From Primula veris (Eukaryota > Streptophyta > Magnoliopsida > Ericales > Primulaceae), in NCBI GenBank assembly GCA_963682055.1, contig OY821744.1, positions 1,245,001 to 1,309,000 of the forward strand: a stretch of DNA of 64,000 bases, given 5' to 3'. How positions within the stretch are numbered: the first letter of the stretch is position 1; every line of letters begins with the position of its first letter. A model generated the notes under the pieces. It had not been told where the DNA came from, did not search any database, and saw only the letters and a list, made by a program, of their open reading frames with translations. Shown here in pieces: positions 35,401-47,345 of this stretch. The translations under genes and the position numbers were made by a program.

Positions 35401-38400
35401 ATACGGTAATCATTAACTTATTGTATGGGGATCAATAGTGCTTCAGTTGAGCGTATGGGGACCATATGATATTACCTAAAGTGCAAGGACCGTAGTGTTG
35501 CAATTGAAACTACGGGTGTCAAATGGAAACTTAATCAAAAGCATAGACACTACTGCTATAAGTCACCAGAAAATTTTGAACAAAATTTAACTAACAATAA
35601 CCTGATGAATAGGCAAATGAGAAATAACACTGTGAGGCGATGAGCTTTTCAGTGCTTCCGATAAATTAATACAAGCAGCTAAGCACTGCAAAGGATCTTC
35701 AGCACTTAACCACCATTTATTCCCATTAAGAGGTTTATCTGCCGAATCCAACACATCATCAATATGTTTTTCGACAAAATCCAACCGTTCATCATAAGAA
35801 AGCTTATCAACACCACCAGCGTAAAGATTCGCTAAATGAATTTTGAGCCATTTTAATCCAGATTTTCCTAAGGGACGCCCTTCGGCAAATTCTAGAACTC
35901 CTCGACAAAGATCAGAACTGAGATGGTTCAGATGTGGGTGCATAGGATAAGCACGTCCTCGAAAGTCGAGGTTATGAGGGTAGTAAAATCCTTCCTCGTC
36001 TCTCATTTTCCGAGCTACCTGTATTAATGTTGAACATTGCTGGATTACAAATCTATAATGAAAGCTCAAGTTCTCTATGCACATATAATTATTCAAGTTA
36101 GATAATGTTGAAAATTGTATCACAATGTAATTACGACAGATTTCAAGGCATGATACAATGTTTTATCTGTGTTAAAACATGCAGAAAAAGAAATCGAAGG
36201 TCTAATTATCGGTGTTAAAAGCCTTGGGCATTTGGTGACAACTGTGCATACTTTGGGGGATCTTTTGCAATCCAATGGAAAATCTTAACAGCAGTTTAAA
36301 ATCCTCCTCGTGGGCTGGTTAGGGATTAAAAAGGCAGCCATTTCTTTCCTAGTAGCCATAGCTTTTAAGCTTCAATGTTTATCTCTCAATTCCATGTAAT
36401 TTTCTTGTCATCAAAGAGAAAAATCAGAAAATTTCCCCAGATGATACTATTTCATTAAGTTTCTGTAGTTAAGTTTATCCAAATTTAAAACCCAAACTGG
36501 TCTGCTCAAAATTGTAGGAACAATAGCAGGAAAAAGAATTCCTTGACATGATCAACATCTATAGAGCATATCATAACTTACACAAAAAAAATAAGATTCT
36601 TACCAGGAGTTTAAGTTCAATATCACATCTTTGAGAATGCAACTCCTGGTTAAGTTTTTTAGCCTTTCTCACACCCCATTTCCACCTCTTGATATCCATG
36701 GAATCCACCGATTCTGGTTTCTCAGGGATGGGAACCTAAAACCACAAAAGATATCAAAACAAGAAGGACAACATAAGCATCTGATGATAGAAGAAATGTG
36801 TGAAACTATAAAAGGGGATCAGTGGTGAAATGTCTTCCAGAAAATTATATTAAACACACATGCACTCACATCTTTGCGATCCACTAGGCCTGCAATATTA
36901 CCACCTTTAGCCCATATACTCTCTACCACACTTAAAACTCTTCTGTTAATTCTCCATTTTGTATTTCCTAGAGTATCCAACGCCTGCAAATTATCAGGTA
37001 TAAGGTAATAATCAAGTTATTTAAACACCGCAAAAAGAGGCCGAAATTGGTTTGTTATATTACTACAATTTGGTCATATAAGCAAGTTAATAAGCATGCT
37101 ATTATAACAAGCAAAAATGTTCCTACTGGAATAATTATTCAGGAGTTGCTTATCAATGTTCAATTCCTTCCAAAGACAATTTACAAAATCCGCAAGATGG
37201 CAACAAGTGTAGAACCCAAGTACACAATATAATATAACACAAACTACATGGTTATTTTCACAAGGATGCAATGCTTTTAAAATTTTCATATTGTAAAGCT
37301 TGATTAATTGATATGTTTTGAAGGAGAGTCAAAAGGTGTGTTAAACTTAAACATGAGGTCTACATCCATTAAGTCAATCATACTACGCAAATCCAAGCAA
37401 AGCCGAATTTGAAACGTTAAGCATTGGGGGAGGAAAAGGAGAATAACAAATAACAGTTCATACTTCATATACTTTCAGAAGTTGTCTAGGTGTGGCATTC
37501 CTAACAGCATCTTTTTGCTGCCTTGATCCATGAGTACGCATGAGATACGATGGTAAAAATAAATATCCACCATTGTCATACCTGAAAGTATAGCACAATA
37601 TACAGACATTTATAAAAGCAGATTATTAGATTAAGCATCAATGAAGAACCACAAAGCAAAACAAAGAGATAGACATAAGTTGAGCCTAACTCATACCCTT
37701 TCCATCTTCTGGGAGGAACCAACATTGGCACATAAGGGATTATCATATGCCTAGCCTGCATTAGAGTAAAGAAAATCAAGCTTTTTAAATACTAGAAGGG
37801 GTTTTAGAGAGAGTGGCACTAAAATTGTAAGAACTTTACTGTGAAAGGTTATTTATCCAAATCAACAAACAGAAAACAAATTTAGAGAGCATGAGAGGGC
37901 TTCTAACTTACTTTCATCGTATCAACATGATTTATGAATAAAAAGTATACAAAATGATAACAAGAAGCATTAAACAAGTTCAGGACAAGTTTAGAATAAA
38001 ATAAAATAAACACTTTAAGGAATCCAAACTCCTTTTCCATCCATACTAAAAACAATAACTACGCTAGTCAAACAAGCTCTGAGCAAAGAAAAAATAGCAT
38101 CAAATAAAAGGAGAGAAAGGACACAAACTCACAGTTTTATCAAGGCCAGCAAGGACTAGGGGATCACACTCTATATACCCATACCTCTTCCCAGACTTTT
38201 GTCTACAAGAAATAACATGTTAAACTAAAGTTACGGCCCAAGACTCCAAATACAATATACAGTACATTCTAAAATATATTTGTATTCAGATCCATGAAGA
38301 TGAAAAAAAAGGCATATACTAAGCAGGATTGGAAAAGATCATGAGATCATTTAACAAGAATCGGTAACACGGACAAGAATGAATACTCACCCAAAATCAC

Positions 38401-41015
38401 TTGAAATTTTAAATAAGTGCCTAAATGCAGGTCGAATATCTGGAGGGCTGTCAGATATCTGGTCAATGGGAGGTTGAACATAAGCTGTTTCTGTTAACAA
38501 ATCTATCAATCGGCACCCCAACTACATCACATTTAAAAAAAAATGTATATTAATAACTATACAGTAATGGACAAAATCGGGTCTGATATTAAACATAAAT
38601 TTCAGACCAAATTCAGAAATAAACCTTAGCCTGCGCATCACGACCCCAAGGCTTGATGTCTTCTGTTTTCACAAGCTTTTGCACGTCAATCAGCTTTCTT
38701 TTCTTGATTAGATTTCTCACACGTTTCCTTAGTATCTCAGCATCCTTAACAACGGCTTCTTCAGTTGGAGGTATAATCTTTTTGCTCTTGTATATCTTTG
38801 TTTTTTCCAAGAAACTGTGAATGCGTACCTATGGCATTTACAATTAATATTCTTTTTACCTTATAAGACCTCTCAACATGAAGATGTTTTTTCTAATTTT
38901 CACTTAACTATATTGAAGGATACTTAACTATGTTTCCATTTAATCACCATAACGCAATAATCTTAACCCTATAATATGGAATTACTGCATAACAACCCAC
39001 TTTAAACATCTTACTGTAAGTTTAAGCCCTCTCATTTAGTTTGAAAAGTGTCATTTCATATTACCTTGCCAGAAAAGAGATTGTTTAAAGAGGGTATACT
39101 GTCCTGTCCACTATAACAAACAAAATATATATGAATGATGACAGGCGAACAAAACTATGTTTGCACACAGTTTTGGTGGCAGCTTACATCCACTCATTCA
39201 AAACAATCAACCATTAGCGAACCTCACAATTAGAAAACTGCCACTCAAAATTCAACACAGCCATCACCACCCCATCATGTATATGCATAATTATGTGTCC
39301 AATCATTTCTCAATAATTATATATCCTTTAACTGTTAACCAAATGCACCATCATTACTAATACTTTTAGGAGTATATGTTGGTTACAATATTAAACCTTG
39401 ACCCGATATCTTCGAAGAAAAACTCGGAGCACCAGAATTAGAAATATAGAATACACTCGTAAACTAATATCAAAATAAAATTAAGGATTTTGGTACCTCT
39501 TGCTCAACTGCCACGCCTATCTGAGTAGCAGCTTGAACAACCCTCACTGATCTGTCTTCTAAACCGGCCATAAGCAAAGCCATCATTTTGTGCATGGCAA
39601 TAATCGCCATTTTATCGGCTGGTAATGAATCGATAAAAGGCGCATACGCGTTTTTGTGTTTTTTCGTACGTAGCATTTTCTGCTCCTTTTCAATCGCGTC
39701 TCTCAAAGGCTCGAGCCAGCCCAAAAATAGTTTTTTTACGTAGGGTAGATTCGGGGCTAGTTTTTTCTCTAACATCTCTCTTTCTAATTCGCGATACTCT
39801 TCCGCCATCTTCTCCCACGCCTCAGTCTCTTCCCTAATCTGCCTCCTCCTCAATACGTAAAACCTTTTTGATAAAAACCAATATTGGTTAGAATCACCTT
39901 TTTATTGCTTGCTTCACTTTATCTGAGGGGTAAACAACGAGTTCGTACTAAATACTCATAAAACAAATTTATACAAGGATAACAATTTTGATTCCCTTCA
40001 ATTAGTTCCTCTATTTGTATACTTTACCAATCGCAACTAATTTAAGGATTACAACAAAAATCTCACAAAATATTCATGTCAACTAAACTATTTTAGCTAT
40101 ATTAAAGTCTCCCATGTACGTACTTTTAACCCTATTTGAGAAAACTAAGATTTGCTATAGTCAATTCTTCCAATCATGAAATCGTTAAAAAATCCCAGAG
40201 AAGATAAGGAAGCATGTATACTGCTTGTTTAGCAGCAATCTTAAACTAACTTTTCATAATATGAAAAGTAAAACAAAAGGGCATCCAAATTTACAACATT
40301 TAGCACAAAAGTCTGCTACTTGGCAAATACAGCAAAAGATAAGACTAACCAATTATTGTAACAAAATGATGGAAAACTAAATAATTTCCTCAAGTATAAC
40401 TTAATATTTTTTACTTAGTTAATCACTTTCTATCCTATCTGACCTGAAATATCATAGCTTGAAGTTTCAAGCTGAAAAAACTTGTCTTTCTACAAAATTC
40501 AAACAATACAACTTATTTTCCTAATATTTTGCAACAAAAAAAATAAAAATTTAAAATTCCCCAAACCTCTTCTTGTCAACTTCTTGAAACTCCGTTTTCG
40601 CCTTTTGTCTACTCTTACTATACAAATTGTTCATGAACAATGAAGTTATCCAAGGCGGGTCCCGGATAAAAACCCGCCTAACGGATTCCCTCGGCTCGAT
40701 CGTTTTCAACCCGTTTGGCGATTTCTCTAAACTCATCAAATCTTCAAGGTTTTCGACGAAATTATCATCGGTCGAGTCTAACAAGGGGGGTAAATGCAAA
40801 TGGGTAGAAACTAAAGGGACCATTGAAGGTGAATAGAAGTTATTTGGGAATGAATATGAATAATAATTAGAAGAAGAAGAAGAAGATAAGAAAAGTTGAT
40901 TTTTTTTGGAAATTAGTAAAAAGGTTGGGGCTTTTTGTAATTTAGAATAATGGGTTTTGTGTGAATTGTGAAAATGAGGTCTTGGGCTTGGTGAAAATGG
41001 TGTTGTGGATGCCAT
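31128..41015 (-). CDS. RPOTp: Phage-type (T7-like) organellar RNA polymerase, probably plastid RPOTp, 986 aa
   Basis: A single-subunit, nucleus-encoded polymerase that transcribes plastid genes. The 20 exons, in order, are 41015-40567, 39863-39497, 38828-38625, 38521-38391, 38202-38133, 37755-37697, 37581-37464, 36983-36870, 36735-36604, 36018-35602, 34268-34218, 34080-34010, 33886-33802, 33692-33540, 32816-32742, 32655-32569, 32157-32110, 32014-31900, 31803-31700 and 31238-31128. They sum to 2961 nt with every phase matching. All four T7 catalytic positions (D537, K631, Y639, D812) are kept as D566 (DFRGRAYP), K763 and Y771 ([14 protein letters not shown]) and D919 (VHDSFW). The protein ends ESPYFFN. 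The first 60 residues are S/T-rich with no acidic residue, like a transit peptide. Plastid rather than mitochondrial or dual targeting is inferred from the N-terminus and length (about 990 in RPOTp) and is less certain than the family. Confidence 0.95.
31324..31573. mobile_element. Putative foldback MITE in the last RPOT intron
   Basis: The left border is GAGGTGTTTGGTAGAATG; the right border in reverse is GGGGCTTGTTTGGCATG. The interior is AT-rich without coding sequence. GTTTGGYA-type termini recur elsewhere in the window (7460, 32900, 61863). No clear target duplication was found, so the class is undecided. Confidence 0.4.
32438..32465. repeat. (AT)n microsatellite in an RPOT intron
   Basis: About 13 AT dinucleotides follow an A-rich run, within the intron between 32158 and 32568. 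Confidence 0.9.
35242..35535. mobile_element. Foldback / MITE-like element in RPOT intron 10
   Basis: The ends are long inverted repeats. The left is ATTAAATTTCCATAG, then TTTCAACTGCAACACTA. The right in reverse is ATTAAGTTTCCATTT, then TTTCAATTGCAACACTA. The interior has GGGGATC/GATCCCC-like segments resembling the repeat in the PDE327-like gene at 54.83-55.15 kb. There is no ORF, and the target duplication is unclear. Confidence 0.6.
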
Positions 41016-41031
41016 TTTTACATATATATAA

Positions 41032-41062
<31 letters not shown>

Positions 41063-41439
41063 TACATAACATATATATATAGAGAGAGAGAAAAAAGAAG
41101 AAGAAAGAGAACCTCTGATAAACCCTATTAGAAAAACATTTTTTTTTATTAAAATAAAGTATATATTGTCTCATATTTAAACTAATTTTCAATTTAATAA
41201 ATGTCGTTTTTTGGTTTTTCAAAAACATATTATTTCAGGTGTAAATTTTAAAACACAAAAAAATTTAATTTCTTTTCTATAGTGTTATTATTGCAGGTAC
41301 CGACTTTTAGCTCAATCTATAAATATGTGTGTGTATATAGTTAAGATCTAACTTTTGATTGACGTGAGATGTCAGAAAATTAAAACCGATTAGAAAAAGA
41401 AGCCGGATTTTTCGACTGCGAAAAATCTGTTTTTACACA

Positions 41440-41578
41440 AAAACCGTAAATACTAATTACAAACCGTAATTCTGATTTACGGTTTACCTTTTTATTTTGT
41501 TTTTCAAAAAAAAAAAAAGGATAAACCGTAATTATGAGTTACGGTTTGTATTTTGAAATTACGGTTTTGACGTGAAAA
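41440..41578. repeat. Cluster of ACCGTAA/TTACGGT hairpins
   Basis: AAACCGTAA followed by TTACGGTTT occurs twice with 6-7 base loops, and single arms (AAAACCGTAAATAC, AAATTACGGTTTTG) flank them. It matches the motif at 8923-8947 and 28320-28475. Confidence 0.75.
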
Positions 41579-41952
41579 AAGAGTTTTTTATAGTCCTATT
41601 TTAGCCTACTGTTTCCAAGATTAATATATATCTTAATTAATATATGAGATTTTAGCTTACTCTTAGCATATATATTAATTAATATATGAGATTTTACTTT
41701 TTTAAAATAAAGTCAAAGATCACACATATTAAGTAGTTAAGATCTACTCTAAAGATGGCATAGGTGTAAGTGTATAAAGCGATGTCGTTTTTGTTACTAG
41801 TGAAATTGCTATACTGGTCATTTTTGTTTGTTTTTAAATTTCTCTTTAAATCCTCAATTTTCTTTTTCTATTAGTTACTTTTTAACCACCTGATATTATT
41901 TCATTTTTATTCAATGTATAGGATATAGTAATTAGTTAAAATTTACTTGGTA

Positions 41953-42455
41953 CAGTAGAAACTCGATAAATTAATACTCGACTATTTAATAAACTCTCTA
42001 AGATAATATTTTTGGCCGGTCCCGACTCGGGAATAGGGTGCTAAATTAATAATTCGCTAAAATTATAAGATAATACATTTTTGATAATTTCTATAGACCT
42101 CATATAAAATATAAATTAATAATTTCTTATATACTATAGATTACATGAATAATTTATGAAGGTTTCTCAATTGATCTTTTATTTATATAGAAAATATTTT
42201 TTAATGTCCCTAAAGTGATACATTGAACACAAAAAAACATAAAAAAGTTCTCTCAAATTGGGCCCTTCATTTGATATACGTACATGTATTGTACAATAAT
42301 TAAGTGAAAGTTTGAAAGGTGTTTGTAAATTGAGTATTTCATTATAAATTAATAAAATATTAATTAATATATATTAATTTATCGATTAATTAATAACTCT
42401 TTTAATTAATAAATTTTGATGGTCCCATAAGTATTAATTTATAGGGTTTCTACCG
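41953..42455. mobile_element. Emigrant/pogo-like (Tc1-mariner) MITE, 503 bp
   Basis: The left end is CAGTAGAAACTCGATAAA; the right end in reverse is CGGTAGAAACCCTATAAA. Both continue with TTAATACT and are flanked by TA. This matches the known Emigrant pattern (CAGTAAAACC-type ends, TA target site). The interior is rich in ATTAATTTAT motifs and has no ORF. Confidence 0.82.
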
Positions 42456-44049
42456 TACATCTAGTTACATACAATTTACTAATCATTTATTTTTGTAACT
42501 TGACAAAATTAATTCATTTTGTTTGAAAATACTCTAAAATATCAATAATTTAATTCCCCACCTAGCTTTAACTTAGGTGCCCATTTTATGGAATTAGATA
42601 AACAAAACATTAGTTTTCTCGATTTGTTGGACTAAGAGACTTTACATAGATGATACTAGCGGATCTGCCCACCCGATGGGTGTGAATTCAAAAAAATATA
42701 TGCATACATACGTGTAATAACAAAATACGCTGGATTCTATATTTTAATTTGAATAATAAATGGGATAAAGATTGAAGTAAAAAGTATAATAAATGAAGAG
42801 AAATGATATTTACCTGTATTTTCAATGCTTTTCTGGTTTTTTTGTAGAAAGAGTTTTTTTGCTGGTGTAATTTCTTTTTTCTTGGGGCAGTTCTATTTAA
42901 TGGAACGGCAGTTTTATTGGGGCAGTTTTATTTAATGGAACGGCATTTTTTTTTTTTTTATGGTGTAACTTCTTTTTTCTTGTTTTGTAATTTTTCTATT
43001 TATTGGGGCTTTTTTGAAAGAAAAGTGTTTCAAGGCTTCATAAGACCCTCTACACATATATTAATAGTATAGATAGCATCTTCTAAATGTATGATTAAAA
43101 TAATAAAAATAAAGTACTGCAGGATAAATAGAACAATAATACATTATAGCTTAATTGTAATATAAAAAATGACTATTATAGTAGTTCAACCGGTAACTAA
43201 ACGTCATCGTTTTATACACCGACGCCTCTGTCATCCTCAAAGGATTGCAGATGATCCAAATCCCTACACTAATATGTGCGATTTGGTGTTAATATGTGTT
43301 ACATACAATCAAATTTCTAATTTTATAAAATTTATAAGTTTATCCGGTCCGGAAAAGAATCGGTTCAGAAGTACAATTCAATTGGAAGCAGTATATTAGA
43401 TAAAATTCAAGTTTACATAAGGCGTTTGTGAAAAAGGAACGCAAAATCAACAAAAATAATTTTACATTGAGGATCTGTTCAATACGGTAATTTTATTTTA
43501 CATTGTATTCGGTATTCTTTTTTCCAACTTTTTGTAACATGGTTAGAGCATCCGTATCGGTTTATAAGTAGGGGGAAATTTGTTAAAAATTGTATCACAT
43601 CAGTTTTGTTATAGTTTCCTCAAATCCAATTGAATGAATTGTTCTCTTATAAATTAAAATAATATTTTATCCAAAATTGTATTGTAATAAAATGAGTGTG
43701 ATGTTATTTTGGGCCCTTGTAGTTGAAAAATTATATTGGAGAAATAAAAAATTAATACAAAAAAATAAAATAATAGTATATAGTTATGATAATGAAATCT
43801 ATAAACCGAAATAATTAGCTTCTGTCAAATTGTTGTTATTATTTTAATTGCTTTTATTGTTATGTGAATGTGTCTTTTAAGTCGGGTTATAAAATAAAAT
43901 ATAAAATTAACAAAAGAAGTACAAATACTACTATTTCAATAAAATATAAAATTAGTTTCTCAAGATTAAATTTATATACTTTCAGAGAGAGAGAGAGAGA
44001 GAGAGAGAGACTCCAAGCTGATCCTCTCTGGATCAAAGGGTATAATGGT

Positions 44050-44610
44050 AATATTCACAAATAATATCTCTGTTTATTTTTTAATTAATTATATTAATCT
44101 CAAAAAACTGTTATTTATCTCTGTTTATTTTTTAATTAATTATATTAATCTCAAAAAAACTGTTATTTACTGATGTTTTGTGTTTTGACATGTACTAATA
44201 TAAGGTTTCTATTTTAATTTAGCCAATAAAGGAAATTACTTTATTCATACATTAAGGCTTTAATGTGTTGGTTTGGTATAGGCTTGTTTGGGTGCAGATT
44301 TTAAGCAAAATAGAAGTTGACTTTTTGAAGGCTGAGATAAAATAAGTTGGGATTATTTAGCTTTAAATATTATTTTTAATCATAAACTGTTATTTACTGA
44401 TGTTTTGTGTTTTGACATGTACTAATATAAGGTTTCTATTTTAATTTAGCCAATAAAAAAGAAATTACTTTATTAGGGATGGAGCTTTATGGGGATGTAC
44501 ATTAAGGCTTTAATGCGTTGGTTTAGTATAGGCTTGTTTGGTGCAGCTTTTAAGCAAAAAAGAAGTTGGGTTTTTGAAGGTTGAGATAAAATAAGTTGGG
44601 TTGATTTAGC
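44050..44610. repeat. Nested tandem duplications upstream of the elongin-B-like gene
   Basis: First, a unit with ATCTCTGTTTATTTTTTAAT is repeated within 44060-44170. Then a roughly 220-bp unit (CTGTTATTTACTGATGTTTT through TGTACATTAAGGCTTTAATG to GATAAAATAAGTTGGG) is repeated at about 44150-44370 and 44385-44610. Confidence 0.85.
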
Positions 44611-44639
44611 GTTAAATATTGTAGCTTTTTTCATGTAAA

Positions 44640-45160
44640 AAAGACCAGAAAGGCTTAGTCTTTAAGGTGATTAACTAAATTTAATCCAACTTTTTAACAA
44701 TTGAGCAAGAGTATAAACTAAGGCTTAGTCTTTTAATCCAACTTTCAGGCAAAAAGATGAGCTGATCCAACTTAAAGATTGTAGCTTTTTCATGTCACAA
44801 AGGCTCAATCTTTAGGGTGATGGACTAAATTTAGTCCACCTTTTTAACAATTTACCAAAGAGTAGAGCAACTTGTATGTTTAGTTTTGTGTAGGTTGAGA
44901 CGTAAAGATGAGTTGACCCAGCTTAAATTTTGTAGCTTTTTCATGCCAAAAAGGCTCAGTCTTTCGGGTAATTAACTAAATTTAGTCTAACTTTTAACAA
45001 TTAAGCAAGCGTTCTATGTTTAGTTTTGTGAAGGTTTGAGACGTAAAGATGAGTTAATCCAGCTTAAATTTTGCAACCTTTTCATGCTAAAAAGGCCAAG
45101 TCTTTCGGGTTATTAACTAAATTTAGTCCAGCTTTTTGAAAATTAAGTCAGAGTATAACA
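44640..45160. repeat. Tandem repeat of about 125 bp, four imperfect copies
   Basis: Each unit has AAAGGCTCAGTCTTT or close, ACTAAATTTAGTCCA, TAGTTTTGTGAAGGTTGAGA and GTAAAGATGAGTTGA. It directly follows the 220-bp duplication and lies 0.8-1.3 kb upstream of the elongin-B-like start. Confidence 0.8.
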
Positions 45161-45922
45161 ACTTCTATGTTCCGAGCATTGTTTATCTGCCAGAACAAAT
45201 TCTGAGTTGAATTTGAGTTATACAGAGGATTATTGTTAACTATATGATTTGATCGTGTATCAGTAGTGTCACTAGAATAGCATGATGGGTTAGAGTATTT
45301 GTGGCTTATTGTTGAATTTTGTAAAGGCGTATTTGTGACTGAAATTGGAAAGAGGTCTACCGCTTTTGTACACGATAAATATGCATAGTGATGTGGGCAA
45401 TTGACGTATTCAGACCTTATCGTCGCCAACATCTAGTAGCTCTAATTTCGGAATCACCTTCAACGATGGATAAGCTTGTTTGGATGCCAAGTTTTAGGAA
45501 AACAAGCTGATTCTGCGTGAGGCTAGGAAACAACAAGGTTTATCAAACCTTAAAAGTTCTGTCTTTTATAGGTTAGAACTACAAAAAAAAGACTTAGTTC
45601 CTAAGCTGAACAACCAAATGCGATACAATTTATAAGTCCAAAAGTGAACTAAGCTTAAAAGGTGCGATGAACAATCTTAAAATGAGGTCTTGTATTTGCA
45701 ACTGTGGTTATTAGGAATTTATATGTACTCTAAAAACCTGGGGATCATCCCTACTGATCAAGGAATCTGGCCTAATATGACTCGATCTCTAAATCTCGGA
45801 TTATATATATGTGGCGACAATGTTATAGTGATCACCAATCAATAAACAATTTCTCTCTTTCATTTAGCTTTTTGTCACTTTGTTTTATTGCCTTTTTTTT
45901 TTGGGAATTGTGGATGCAGGCC

Positions 45923-47345
45923 ATGTACATACGTGTGAAACGTGATAAAACAACCTACTTTTTACAGTGTGATCCAACCGAGACAATCTTAGACATTAAA
46001 GAAAAGTTGCATAATCTTATCGATCAACCAGTGAATGATCAGCGTTTAACTTTAATAGGAACTGGCGTAGTGCTAGACAATTCAAAATCACTGGCAGATC
46101 AGAAGGTACATTGATAATTGCTTTAGGAACGTGTTAGGTCGAGATTACATGTTCCTTGTTATATGTTTAACTTAGCAATATTTGCTTTAACGGAAGTAGA
46201 TAGCCCTCAACAGATATTGCAACAAAAAAAAAAGCATACTCAAATTTAGGGATATCTAATCACTAACATACATTTAATAAATCTAAGAGGGCTTTTTTTT
46301 TTCATGACAAGCTTGTCTAATGAACAATGAAAGGTAAATCAATCGTTATTTTATACTTATAAGTAAAAAGTGTGTTTGGCATACACTGATTTATATTTTC
46401 CTAAGTATAAAAGTGTATTTCTTTAGGTATCCTTATCCATACCTTCTTCAGAAAAGAGCCAACTATTTTTTCACATTACCAACGCAGAACAGTATCTTTT
46501 CACTCCATACATGCACAACTTATCCTATGCATGAACTTTTCCATTTTTGACAAATTTTGCTGAGATTATCTTTTGGACCTTACTTTCCATGGGTGTTTAC
46601 TACATATCGCTCTGTCCTTGTGATGTTCTTCAGGTTGAAAATGATGCTGTTGTGGCGCTGACCCTGAGAAAAGGTTGTACTTTTACCCCTTCATTTTCCT
46701 TTGTTGTATTTTGCACGATTGGCTTTGTTTGTTTTGGAGATATCCACCTTTAGCATGCCTTAGTTTCACCTTCAATAATTCCTACATCTTTTAAAGAACT
46801 TGTTTCTTCAATGACACTTTGTGATCTTCCCCCAGTCAAGAGTTGGTTGTACTTTTAGCCTTTTAGCTTCTTTTTTGGTGTCTACATATGAGTACTTATA
46901 AGGAGTTTTTAGTGGCTTAGATTCCATCCTCATGATCACGAAGCATGGATACGCTACATATGTTTTTTTTTCCTGAACATATCTCTGCATGCTGTCTCCA
47001 TTTCTGAACTCAATTTGGTTGTAGCTTTTAGCTTAAAAGCTGGATTTTTGCATTTTGAAAATAAAAGTAGGTTCATCCAGCTTTAAATCCTCTAGCTGAT
47101 TCAGGCTAAACACCAGGATAACTCATTTCTGAAGCTGGTTTACGAACCTGAACTTAAAGCTGCAACCAAAAAAGGGCAATTTAATAACAAATAATGCATC
47201 CGGCCAGGTTTTGTGATTTCTTTTTTCAAATCACTAGTATTTGAACTTACATCCGTGTTGGCTTACAGATGATAATGACTTCGAAGAAGTTAACATTGTC
47301 AGGCCAGACGAATTCTATCAGTCCCGTGATACAGATGTTTACTAA
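45923..47345 (+). CDS. Elongin-B-like ubiquitin-fold protein, 99 aa
   Basis: The animal homologue pairs with elongin C in cullin-2/5 ligases; the plant protein is less well characterised. Exons are 45923-46105, 46634-46673 and 47269-47345. They give one open frame from MYIRVKRDKTTYFLQCDP through TILDIKEKLHNLI, DNSKSLADQKVENDAVVALT and LRKDDNDFEEVNIV to a TAA stop. The beta-grasp pattern, the DPTETILDIKEKL helix and the acidic tail fit elongin B. There is no GG terminus, so it is not a conjugated modifier. An in-frame ATG at 45914 would add MQA, but CAG at 45917-45919 may be a leader-intron acceptor, so the ATG at 45923 is preferred. Intron 2 holds a small foldback element. Confidence 0.88.
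47014..47170. mobile_element. 157-bp foldback element in intron 2 of the elongin-B-like gene
   Basis: TTTGGTTGTAGCTTTTAG at the left pairs with CTTAAAGCTGCAACCAAA at the right, and further inverted matches (AAAGCTGG and CCAGCTTT) lie inside. It resembles the TTTGGTTGCAGC ends seen near 7460 and 61866. No target duplication was assigned. Confidence 0.6.

Larger units (their letters stand above)
41016..45922. other. Intergenic between divergent RPOT and elongin-B-like genes
   Basis: The part near 41016-41140 should hold the polymerase promoter and leader; it has a (TTA)n run at 41032-41058 and AGAGAG-rich sequence. Further on are ACCGTAA hairpins (41.44 kb), an Emigrant-like MITE (41.95 kb), a (GA)n microsatellite (43985-44010) and tandem arrays (44.06-45.16 kb). 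No coding gene is convincing. Confidence 0.6.

Noticed and set aside
43169..43399. 76-codon ORF with a basic stretch (TKRHRFIHRRLCHPQ)
   Set aside because: It is isolated, with no supporting exons or motif, and the surroundings are repeat-like AT-rich sequence.
45148..45432. Minus-strand 94-codon ORF starting MLATIRSEY
   Set aside because: It overlaps the end of the 125-bp tandem array and the likely upstream region of the elongin-B-like gene. It shows no recognised domain or splice context.
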